A stretch of DNA of 64,000 nucleotides, from positions 1-64,000 of the forward strand of contig NZ_JAIPPU010000001.1 in assembly GCF_026646375.1 (NCBI RefSeq), given 5' to 3'. The notes under the pieces are model-generated. The model ran no database searches. It had not been told where the DNA came from and was given only the letters and a program-made list of their open reading frames with translations. The position numbers and the translations under genes are program-made. This document shows, one piece after another, positions 31,409-38,174 of the stretch (positions within the stretch are counted from its first letter, which is position 1; each line of letters opens with the position of its first letter). This stretch comes from Acetobacterium wieringae. Its GTDB lineage: Bacteria > Bacillota > Clostridia > Eubacteriales > Eubacteriaceae.

Positions 31409-32626
31409 ATGAATAAAGCGATAAAAAGAGATTTGCATCTTAAGCGGCTGGAAGCAAAGGATTTAACTCAGTTTAATGACATTTTGAGATATGCCTTTCA
31501 GGTGACGGATGAACAGCTGCTAAAGGTCGGTTGGAAGCATGACGAGATTAAGCGGTCAAAATTTCCGATTCTGGAAAAAGCCGAGGTCATCGGCTGGTTT
31601 GAGGATGAGCGGCTGGCAGCCCAGATCGCCGTTTACCCGCTACAGGTCAATATCAGCGGCAGTATCTACGAGATGGGCTATATTACTGGAGTGGCTACCT
31701 ATCCGGAATATATGGGTTTGGGGCTCATGTCCGGACTGATGAAAAAAAGTCTGGAAACCATGTATGGACGCAATCAGTGTATATCCTTTTTGTATCCCTA
31801 TTCGCATCCCCTCTATCGGCATAAAGGTTGGGAGGTGGTCTCGGACAAGATGACCTATCAGATCCGGGACAACCAGTTGCCCCGGGATATTGATGTGCCG
31901 GGACGAGTGAAACGGGTTAAGGAAAACAGCCCGGATCTCATTACCCTTCATGACACCTTTGCCCGGCAGACCCATGGTTGTCTGATTCGCAATGAACTGG
32001 TCTGGGAGGAATACTGGCGCTGGGATGTTGAAGATGTCACGGTAGCGATTTATTATGGCGAAGATGATCGCCCTTTGGGCTATCTGGTGTACCTGATCGA
32101 AAATGATGTCTTTCATGTCAAAGAAATGGTTTATTTAAACCAGGAGGCCCGAAAAGGGTTGTGGGGCTATATTGCGGCCCATGAATCAATGATCAACGAG
32201 GTGGTTGGCAGCAATTACAACAACCATACCGTTTCGTTTTTGTTTGGTGACAGTGATATGAAAGAAACCATCCGTCCTTATATTATGGCCCGGATTGTGG
32301 ACTTCGAAGGGTTTTTCAGGCAGTATCACTTTTCCAATACCGATATCAATGAAGCGGTGACCTTTGAGATTATCGACACCGTATTAGAGTGGAATAATCG
32401 CAGCTTTACCGTCAAGTTCAGTCCTGGTCAGGACCCGGTTTTAGTTGATGAACCTTCAGAAAACCGGGTCAAGCTAGAAATCGGGATTTTAACCTGTATG
32501 CTGCTGGGTTATAAGCGGCCCACCTACCTGCAGCAAATTGAACGGCTGGAGGCCAGCAAAAAAACGGTGGCGATTCTGGAGAGTGTTATTGCCAATGAGA
32601 AAATTTATTTCTCGGATTATATTTAA
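31409..32626 (+). CDS. GNAT N-acetyltransferase, Eis-like
   Basis: A 405-residue protein. The N-terminal 150 residues are a GNAT fold with an acetyl-CoA-binding stretch (GVATYPEYMGLGLMSGLM). The overall arrangement (a second GNAT-like region, about 170-290, and a C-terminal SCP2-like domain) resembles Eis, the enhanced intracellular survival family, whose members acetylate amines including aminoglycosides. Substrate here is unknown. AAGGAG precedes the ATG. It is divergently transcribed from the Crp-family gene. Confidence 0.83.
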   Translation: MNKAIKRDLHLKRLEAKDLTQFNDILRYAFQVTDEQLLKVGWKHDEIKRSKFPILEKAEVIGWFEDERLAAQIAVYPLQVNISGSIYEMGYITGVATYPEYMGLGLMSGLMKKSLETMYGRNQCISFLYPYSHPLYRHKGWEVVSDKMTYQIRDNQLPRDIDVPGRVKRVKENSPDLITLHDTFARQTHGCLIRNELVWEEYWRWDVEDVTVAIYYGEDDRPLGYLVYLIENDVFHVKEMVYLNQEARKGLWGYIAAHESMINEVVGSNYNNHTVSFLFGDSDMKETIRPYIMARIVDFEGFFRQYHFSNTDINEAVTFEIIDTVLEWNNRSFTVKFSPGQDPVLVDEPSENRVKLEIGILTCMLLGYKRPTYLQQIERLEASKKTVAILESVIANEKIYFSDYI

Positions 32627-32654
32627 ATAAAAAAACGGTTGTCGATAAACTACC

Positions 32655-32784
32655 GTACCGAACAATTGTTAATCTGCTGTATGCGCGCAATTCGTACAGT
32701 TGCAATAGAAGATTCGGCTAACTAAGCATTTCGCCGCAACTGTTCGCCTTGAGGCACACAACATGATATAACAATTGTCGGTAC
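32655..32784. repeat. Small nested inverted-repeat element
   Basis: A 130-bp unit bounded by GTACCGAACAATTGTT (32655-32670) and its inverted copy (32770-32784), which differs by one base missing. Inside is a second inverted pair ACAGTTGC (32696-32703) and GCAACTGT (32736-32743). No coding frame. It resembles a small mobile or palindromic repeat; AACTGTTCGCC inside also occurs in the hairpin at 35060-35086. Confidence 0.5.
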
Positions 32785-32839
32785 TGGGTTATCTTTAACA
32801 TTCTGAAACGGTTGATAATCAATCGTTTTTTTGTTTGTC

Positions 32840-33004
32840 CTAAAATGAAGAACTGATCATAAAACCAAGAATCGCTCCGTAAATGGCAGTACGATGGGGT
32901 TTGGCGGTAATCGGGCAGCTCCCGCTTTGGCAGCCGACCAGTTTGTAATAGAGCAGGCCGAAAGCAGCTCCCATAATTGTTCCGATGATTATTCTTAAAT
33001 ACAT
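32840..33004 (-). CDS. Small DUF6132-type membrane protein
   Basis: A 54-residue protein. It begins MYLRIIIGTIMGAAFGLLYYK, has the pattern GCQSGSCPIT and ends in a second glycine-rich helix, as in DUF6132 proteins. AGGAG precedes the ATG. The stop is TAG at 32840-32842. It lies eight bases after the thioredoxin-like gene, in the same operon, and two conserved cysteines suggest a redox or metal role. Function is not known. Confidence 0.78.
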   Translation of the reverse strand: MYLRIIIGTIMGAAFGLLYYKLVGCQSGSCPITAKPHRTAIYGAILGFMISSSF

Positions 33005-33012
33005 AGAGTCTC

Positions 33013-33579
33013 CTAATTTTTAATCGCTTCAATTCCGGATCGCAGGGTAGCTTCATCAATGGCACCACGATAACCGGTGACAATTTTACCTTCGGGGTTA
33101 ATAAACAGGGTGGTGGGAATCGATGAGATGCCATAAGCGGTACTGGCTTCCAGTTGGGTATCAAAATAAACGGGGAAGACGAAGCCCTGATTGGCGACGT
33201 ATTGAAGCCCCTTTTCTTTGGTTTCCCGTTGTCCATCAGTCTGATCAATCATCAGAAAGATAACCGCATCTTTTTGATCCTGATAGACCATGTTGAAATG
33301 AGGCATTTCGCTTTTACAGGGCGGGCACCAGGAGGCCCAGAAATTCAGAACCACGGGTTTCCCGGCGAAATCGGACAGCTTGACGGGGTTGCCGTTTTCA
33401 TCAAAGACGGTGAAATCTGGAGCTGTCTGGAGTTCTTCAGTTTGCCCTGAGTTGCTGCTGTTAGCGGCTGGCGTTTGTGGCTTAAACCGTTGCGATAAGG
33501 CCGTGTACCCCCAATAAACGATGGTCAGAAAAGCCGCAAAGACGACGATGGCGATAATTGTTTTCGTTTGTTTAGTCAT
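33013..33579 (-). CDS. Membrane-anchored TlpA/ResA-like thiol-disulfide oxidoreductase
   Basis: A 188-residue protein with an N-terminal membrane anchor (about residues 8-26), a Ser/Gln/Asn-rich linker and a thioredoxin-fold domain with ASWCPPCKSEM. The cis-proline loop is SSIPTTLF. It would act outside the membrane and receive electrons from the CcdA-like protein encoded upstream. Its role may be to keep extracytoplasmic cysteines reduced, for example in secreted metalloproteins. AAGGAG precedes the ATG. Confidence 0.9.
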   Translation of the reverse strand: MTKQTKTIIAIVVFAAFLTIVYWGYTALSQRFKPQTPAANSSNSGQTEELQTAPDFTVFDENGNPVKLSDFAGKPVVLNFWASWCPPCKSEMPHFNMVYQDQKDAVIFLMIDQTDGQRETKEKGLQYVANQGFVFPVYFDTQLEASTAYGISSIPTTLFINPEGKIVTGYRGAIDEATLRSGIEAIKN

Positions 33580-33589
33580 AATAAGCTCC

Positions 33590-34261
33590 TTAAAATGTTA
33601 AAAGTGATAGAAAAGTTCCCAACAGTCCGGAGGCCATCAGTAGGCCGATGACAACCAGCAGTCCGCCGGAAATACGATTGATGATCAGATAATGCCGTTT
33701 GATAAAATCAAAGGTGGATTTCATCCGCTCAATCAAAATAGCTGAAATCACAAAGGGAATTCCCAGGCCGAGGGAAAATGACAACAACATCAAAATACCC
33801 GTGAGCGTATCGCCGCTGGAGGCCGCCATCATTAGGGCCGAGCCTAAAAAAGCGCCAACACAGGGTGTCCAGCCGATGGAAAAGACGATCCCCAAAAGCA
33901 GAGCCGAAAAAAAACCGGGATGCGAATGATCGAGGTTCATCTGACGATTGGTATTCAGAAACGGGATGCTCAGCAGATCCATAAAATTCAGGCCAAACAG
34001 GATAATGATAATGCCGCCGACCACATTGACAATGGTGCTGTATTCAATCAGGATACTGCCAAGTTTTCCGGCAAACGCGCCAAGCAAAACAAAGACCACT
34101 GTAAAGCCGAGCACAAAGCCCAGGGCATTGATGATAACATTGCGGTTATTGTTGCCAGGGGTTTGACCGGCGAAATAGGAGATATAAATGGGCAGCATGG
34201 GCAAGAGACAGGGTGATATAAAGGTGATAATGCCTTCCAGAAAGGCGATAAAATAATCCAT
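33590..34261 (-). CDS. CcdA/DsbD-type transmembrane electron carrier
   Basis: A 223-residue protein with six predicted helices. The motifs ISPCLLPMLP and IGWTPCVGAFLG contain the two conserved membrane cysteines that carry electrons across the membrane. It passes reducing power from cytoplasmic thioredoxin to the TlpA-like protein encoded ten bases downstream. GGAGGTTTC precedes the ATG. First gene of the three-gene redox operon. Confidence 0.9.
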   Translation of the reverse strand: MDYFIAFLEGIITFISPCLLPMLPIYISYFAGQTPGNNNRNVIINALGFVLGFTVVFVLLGAFAGKLGSILIEYSTIVNVVGGIIIILFGLNFMDLLSIPFLNTNRQMNLDHSHPGFFSALLLGIVFSIGWTPCVGAFLGSALMMAASSGDTLTGILMLLSFSLGLGIPFVISAILIERMKSTFDFIKRHYLIINRISGGLLVVIGLLMASGLLGTFLSLLTF

Positions 34262-34347
34262 GAAACCTCCTTGTTAGGATCAGTGTAACCTTAATAATAT
34301 AGAGCAATTAATTCTTTTAATTTTATCAAAAGCTCATTTTAGAATCC

Positions 34348-34360
34348 GTGATCAGATCAC
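34348..34360 (-). promoter_or_regulatory. Palindrome upstream of the redox operon
   Basis: GTGATC-A-GATCAC is a perfect palindrome about 90 bp before the CcdA start. With flanking bases it reads TGTGATCTGATCACG on the minus strand, close to a Crp-type site but with five instead of six bases between TGTGA and TCAC. A Crp-family gene lies nearby. Confidence 0.4.
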
Positions 34361-34506
34361 ATTTATTATATTATGACAATTGAATCTTAATTTAAAAAGT
34401 AGACTGGTGAGCCTGATGAAAGCACTAACCAGGGTGTGACGAGATGCAATTTTAATTTGAAAAAAGCGCAGAATTAATCAAATTTTAATAACCCGGGCAT
34501 AAAAAA

Positions 34507-34538
34507 ACAGCCGGCCCGAATGACCGTGCTGTTTTTTT
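34507..34538. terminator. Bidirectional hairpin with T-runs on both strands
   Basis: ACAGC and CGG pair with CCG and GCTGT (one bulged base) around cccgaatga, flanked by A7 and T7. It separates the redox operon leader from the thiamine leader. The gap 34262-34735 contains otherwise only the palindrome noted above. Confidence 0.65.
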
Positions 34539-34735
34539 ATATTAGGAATGAAAAGAAAAAGAGGAGATGTTTATCTCTTGTGCTTATCTTAGGCCTTGAA
34601 CCTTTAGCCAAACTTTGAAAGAGGTTAAGTTTAAGTTAAATTAAGAATTGAATGGATTGATTTAAACAGTTAAATCAGACTGGAATCCCGTTGACAAAAA
34701 TCAGCCGGTATGATAACCTTTATCACAATTAAAGA

Positions 34736-34822
34736 GTTGGGGAGCTTATGCATTTAGGCTGAGAGGAAGTAAATCGCTGCTTCGACCCATGTACCTGATA
34801 CGGATAATGCCGGCGTAGGGAA
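34736..34822 (+). ncRNA. Thiamine pyrophosphate (TPP) riboswitch
   Basis: The THI box is complete: GGGGAGC...GGCTGAGAGG, ACCCATGTACCTGAT, CGGATAATGCCGGCGTAGGGAA. A TTGACA lies about 45 bases upstream, without a clear -10. It controls the thi genes that follow and should repress them when TPP is plentiful. Confidence 0.95.
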
Positions 34823-34836
34823 TTTATGTCAAACTG

Positions 34837-34862
34837 CTGTGCATTCGTGTACAGTTTTTTTT
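34837..34862 (+). terminator. Expression-platform terminator of the TPP riboswitch
   Basis: CTGTGCA and TGTACAG close on a TTCG tetraloop, followed by eight T. It lies 14 bases after the aptamer, as expected for transcriptional OFF control. Confidence 0.88.
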
Positions 34863-34889
34863 GTTTAAATCAGGATCGCCACGATCAGG

Positions 34890-35110
34890 AAACTGATTTA
34901 ATTAATACTTCATTGCGAAAGTTCCGTGAGCTTTGGGCCCAGTTTCGCACGAAACACCAGAAGAAATCGCTATGCGAATTTCTTCAAGGTCGCGGGCAGT
35001 CGCCAACTACAAGCAAGCTTGTGATTGGCTCGTTGCCTTCGCGAATTTCTACACTGTACGGCGGACAGTTCGATGAACTGTTCGCCTACACGTTACGAAA
35101 TTGTTTGTGG
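34890..35110. repeat. Hairpin-rich non-coding insertion between TPP leader and thiM
   Basis: About 320 bp separate the terminator from thiM. The region contains a hairpin AAGAAATCGC/GCGAATTTCTT (34961-34984) and a nearly perfect 12-bp stem (35060-35071 with 35075-35086, loop GAT). The latter shares AACTGTTCGCC with the element at 32.7 kb. No credible coding frame is present. It looks like a repeat element inserted after the riboswitch. Confidence 0.5.
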
Positions 35111-35186
35111 AAACTGCACCCAAAGCAATGATTGTTCGATGTTTTTTATTCTCACAAAAACCTAATGAATAGAAAGAGGTAAGCTT

Positions 35187-36011
35187 ATGTTTGAAAAAAT
35201 CCTTAAAAATGTCAGTAATCAGCCGCCGCTGGTTCATTCCATCACCAACTATGTGACCGTGAACGACTGCGCCAACATCGTGTTGGCCTGTGGTGGGGCC
35301 CCGATTATGGCTGACGATATCAATGAGGTGGAAGAAATTATTGCCATCTGCAATGCTCTGGTTATTAATATTGGCACCCTTAACGAACGGACGGTGGCAT
35401 CAATGATTAAGGCCGGGAAAGAAGCCAACCGTCTTGGTCGGCCGGTGATTCTCGATCCGGTCGGTGCGGGTGCTTCGACGCTGCGAACAAAGACAGTCTT
35501 TAAGTTGTTAAAGGAAGTCCAGTTTAGTGTAATCCGAGGCAATGTCTCAGAAATTAAGACCATCGATCAGGGCAGTGGCAGAACCAAAGGAGTCGATGCT
35601 GATATCAGCGATGCCATCAGTGATGATAATCTGGACGGGATGGTCGCTTTTGCCAACGCCCTCAGCCAAAAAACGGGGGCGGTTATTGCCATCACTGGTG
35701 CCATCGATATTGTTGCCGACAGCCAACAAGCCATGGTGATTCGCAACGGCCACCCGATGATGTCCCGGATTACCGGCACCGGTTGTATGCTGACCACGGT
35801 GATTGGCAGTTATTGTGGCGCCAATCCTGATAGTCTGCTGCTGGCTACCGCTGCTGCTGTTAGTTGCATGGGCTTGTGTGGTGAGCTGGCCTTTGCCAAG
35901 GTTGAGGCCGCTCAAGCTGGAACGGCATCTTTCCGCACCTACCTGATCGATGCCATGAGCCGAATGGACGCCCAATCATTAGCAGGAGGAATCAAGATTG
36001 AAACTCGATAA
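35187..36011 (+). CDS. thiM: Hydroxyethylthiazole kinase
   Basis: A 274-residue ribokinase-fold enzyme that phosphorylates the thiazole precursor of thiamine during salvage. The N-terminal VHSITNYVTVNDCAN and the C-terminal ITGTGCMLT (ATP and anion-hole region with the catalytic cysteine) are typical. AAAGAGGT precedes the ATG. First gene of the thi operon, under the TPP riboswitch. It overlaps the thiE gene by 14 bases. Confidence 0.95.
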   Translation: MFEKILKNVSNQPPLVHSITNYVTVNDCANIVLACGGAPIMADDINEVEEIIAICNALVINIGTLNERTVASMIKAGKEANRLGRPVILDPVGAGASTLRTKTVFKLLKEVQFSVIRGNVSEIKTIDQGSGRTKGVDADISDAISDDNLDGMVAFANALSQKTGAVIAITGAIDIVADSQQAMVIRNGHPMMSRITGTGCMLTTVIGSYCGANPDSLLLATAAAVSCMGLCGELAFAKVEAAQAGTASFRTYLIDAMSRMDAQSLAGGIKIETR

Positions 36012-36636
36012 GCAATCAATGTTACTCTATGCAGTTACTGACCGCAGTTGGCTGGGTGATCAAACCCTGGTTCAGCAGGTGGAAGAAACCTTAAAAGGTG
36101 GGGCCACCTTTATTCAGCTGCGGGAAAAGGAGCTGGAAGCTGAGGACTTTATCCGGGAAGCCCGGGCGATTAAAAAACTGACCGATGCTTACAAAATTCC
36201 CTTTGTTATTAATGATGCCGTTGAGGTGGCTCTGGCGGTGGATGCTGACGGGGTACATGTCGGCCAGGACGATCTGGATGCCGGAGAGCTTAGAAAACGG
36301 ATCGGGGATAAAATCATCGGCGTTTCGGCAGATACGGTGGAGCTGGCATTAAAAGCTGAAGCCGATGGAGCGGATTATATCGGGGTCGGGGCCATCTATG
36401 CGACGGACACCAAAGCCGATGCAACGGTGGTGGCGTTTGATACGATTGCGGCGATCTGTCAGGCGGTGTCAATTCCGGTGGTAGCCATCGGTGGTCTCAA
36501 CGAAACCAATATTCATCGCTTAGCTGGTACGGGGGTGGACGGGGTTGCCCTGGTATCGGCGATTTTTTCAAAAGCGGATATCCAGAAGGCAACCAGAGAA
36601 CTTCGACAATTATCTGAGGCGATGACCAGGACATGA
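35998..36636 (+). CDS. thiE: Thiamine phosphate synthase
   Basis: A 212-residue TIM-barrel enzyme joining HMP pyrophosphate and thiazole phosphate to thiamine monophosphate. The GATFIQLREKEL strand, FVINDAVEVAL, DGVHVGQDD and the VVAIGGL phosphate loop are all present. The start is TTG with GGAGGA seven bases upstream, inside the end of thiM. The product is essential to this salvage route together with thiM and thiD. Confidence 0.95.
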   Translation: MKLDKQSMLLYAVTDRSWLGDQTLVQQVEETLKGGATFIQLREKELEAEDFIREARAIKKLTDAYKIPFVINDAVEVALAVDADGVHVGQDDLDAGELRKRIGDKIIGVSADTVELALKAEADGADYIGVGAIYATDTKADATVVAFDTIAAICQAVSIPVVAIGGLNETNIHRLAGTGVDGVALVSAIFSKADIQKATRELRQLSEAMTRT

Positions 36637-37286
36637 ATCAGGTAAGTATCAACACTCAGGGGATCATCTTTGATCTGGACGGCACCTTGATTGACTCGAT
36701 GTCAGCCTGGGAAAACATTGGCAGTGATTTTTTAAGAAAACATGGAATTACTCCCCCGGATGATTTAAATGAGACCATCAAGATCATGAGTTTTGCCGAA
36801 TCAGCCCGGTATTTTATTGAAGTTTATGGGATCGCCATGACCGAAGAACAGGTGGGGGATGAAATAAATGCGATGATCCGGGATAACTATGCCAGACACA
36901 TCAAACTAAAACCCTTTGTCCGGGAAGTGCTCGATCAGTATTTTAATCAAGGCATCAAAATGGGAATTCTAACCGCTACTCACAAGTCCTTGACAGAACT
37001 GATTTTGGAGCGCTTTGGTCTGTTGGATCATTTTGCTTTTATTCTGACTTCCGGGATGACTGGTTTACCCAAAAGTCAGCCGGAGATTTACCATCGGGCG
37101 GTGTCACAGCTAAACATACCGGCTCAACAGATCGCCATTTTTGAAGATGCTCTGTATTGTATCCGGGCTGCCAGAGCGACCGGCTGCCAGTTGGTGGGGG
37201 TTTATGATGAAGCCTCAAAAAATGATTGGGATGAGATCCGGAAGCTTTCGGATTTGAGTATTATGAGTTTCAAGGAGTTGCTGTGA
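36633..37286 (+). CDS. HAD-family phosphatase within the thiamine operon
   Basis: A 217-residue HAD hydrolase of the beta-phosphoglucomutase-like subclass. The nucleophile motif FDLDGTLIDS has Asp14 and Asp16, the second motif is ILTATHKS, the lysine is in PKSQPEIY, and the metal acid is in FEDALYC. Its place between thiE and thiD, with four-base overlaps on both sides, suggests that it removes phosphate from a thiamine intermediate, perhaps thiamine monophosphate or an HMP phosphate. This is inference; the family is broad. Confidence 0.83.
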   Translation: MNQVSINTQGIIFDLDGTLIDSMSAWENIGSDFLRKHGITPPDDLNETIKIMSFAESARYFIEVYGIAMTEEQVGDEINAMIRDNYARHIKLKPFVREVLDQYFNQGIKMGILTATHKSLTELILERFGLLDHFAFILTSGMTGLPKSQPEIYHRAVSQLNIPAQQIAIFEDALYCIRAARATGCQLVGVYDEASKNDWDEIRKLSDLSIMSFKELL

Positions 37287-38089
37287 AAAAGAAAGTTTTA
37301 TCCATCGCCGGATCGGATTGCAGCGGTGGCGCTGGTATCCAGGCCGATATCAAAACGATCATGGCTCATGGTAGCTATGCGATGACGGCAATTACCGTGT
37401 TGACCGCCCAAAATACCACCGGAGTGTATGGGATCGCCGAAGTAGCCAGTGAATTTGTGGAACAACAACTGGACTGTATCTTTACTGATATTTTTCCGGA
37501 TGCCGTTAAAATTGGGATGGTATATAGTGCCGAAATCATCGGAAGTATTGCCAGAAAACTAAAGCAACACCAGGCCGGAAATGTTGTTCTTGATCCGGTG
37601 ATGGTGGCCACCAGTGGGGGAAAACTGTTGAGTAATGATGCCATTGAAGCATTAAAAACCGAGCTGATGCCGTTGGCTAATCTGATCACGCCGAATATTC
37701 CCGAGGCCCAATGCTTATGTGGCTTTGACATTCGCTCGAAAGCCGAGATGGTTAGCGCCGCAAAAAAAATTGCCACAACCTATACTGGTAACATTCTGAT
37801 TAAGGGTGGACATCTGGTTGAGTCCGCTGATGATTTTTTGTTGCTTCAGAATGGTAATCAACGATCTGAAATCTGGTTGCCTGGGGAAAGAATAAAGAAT
37901 CCCAATACTCACGGCACTGGTTGCACCCTTTCCACGGCAATTGCCTGTAATCTGGCCGCTGGCGAGGATTTAAAAGAGGCTGTAAAAAAAGCCAAAGACT
38001 ATGTATCTGGAGCACTGGCAGCCAACCTCGATTTGGGAGCAGGCAGCGGCCCTCTGGATCATGGTTTTTGGATGATTCGGGAACCGTAA
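37283..38089 (+). CDS. thiD: Hydroxymethylpyrimidine / phosphomethylpyrimidine kinase
   Basis: A 268-residue ribokinase-fold enzyme. The N-terminus SIAGSDCSGGAGIQADIKT, the VLDPVMVATSG core and the C-terminal NTHGTGCTLS are typical of ThiD, which phosphorylates HMP twice. The start is GTG, overlapping the stop of the HAD gene as GTGA. It ends the thi operon, which can make thiamine phosphate from salvaged HMP and thiazole. thiC and thiG are not in this window. Confidence 0.94.
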   Translation: MKKKVLSIAGSDCSGGAGIQADIKTIMAHGSYAMTAITVLTAQNTTGVYGIAEVASEFVEQQLDCIFTDIFPDAVKIGMVYSAEIIGSIARKLKQHQAGNVVLDPVMVATSGGKLLSNDAIEALKTELMPLANLITPNIPEAQCLCGFDIRSKAEMVSAAKKIATTYTGNILIKGGHLVESADDFLLLQNGNQRSEIWLPGERIKNPNTHGTGCTLSTAIACNLAAGEDLKEAVKKAKDYVSGALAANLDLGAGSGPLDHGFWMIREP

Positions 38090-38131
38090 AAAAATCCCGA
38101 CGTTTTTTATAAAACTATCTGCAAATAAATA

Positions 38132-38174
38132 AAAGCCAATTGTTTAGTCATCTTGATGGTAAGCAATTGGCTTT
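38132..38174. terminator. Bidirectional terminator between convergent genes
   Basis: AAAGCCAATTG (38132-38142) pairs with CAATTGGCTTT (38164-38174), with further pairing inside. It serves the thi operon and the sensor gene on the minus strand. Confidence 0.85.

Noticed and set aside
34826-35131. A 101-codon plus-strand frame after the TPP aptamer
   Set aside because: It passes through the TTCG-loop terminator and the repeat hairpins, lacks a ribosome binding site and resembles no protein.
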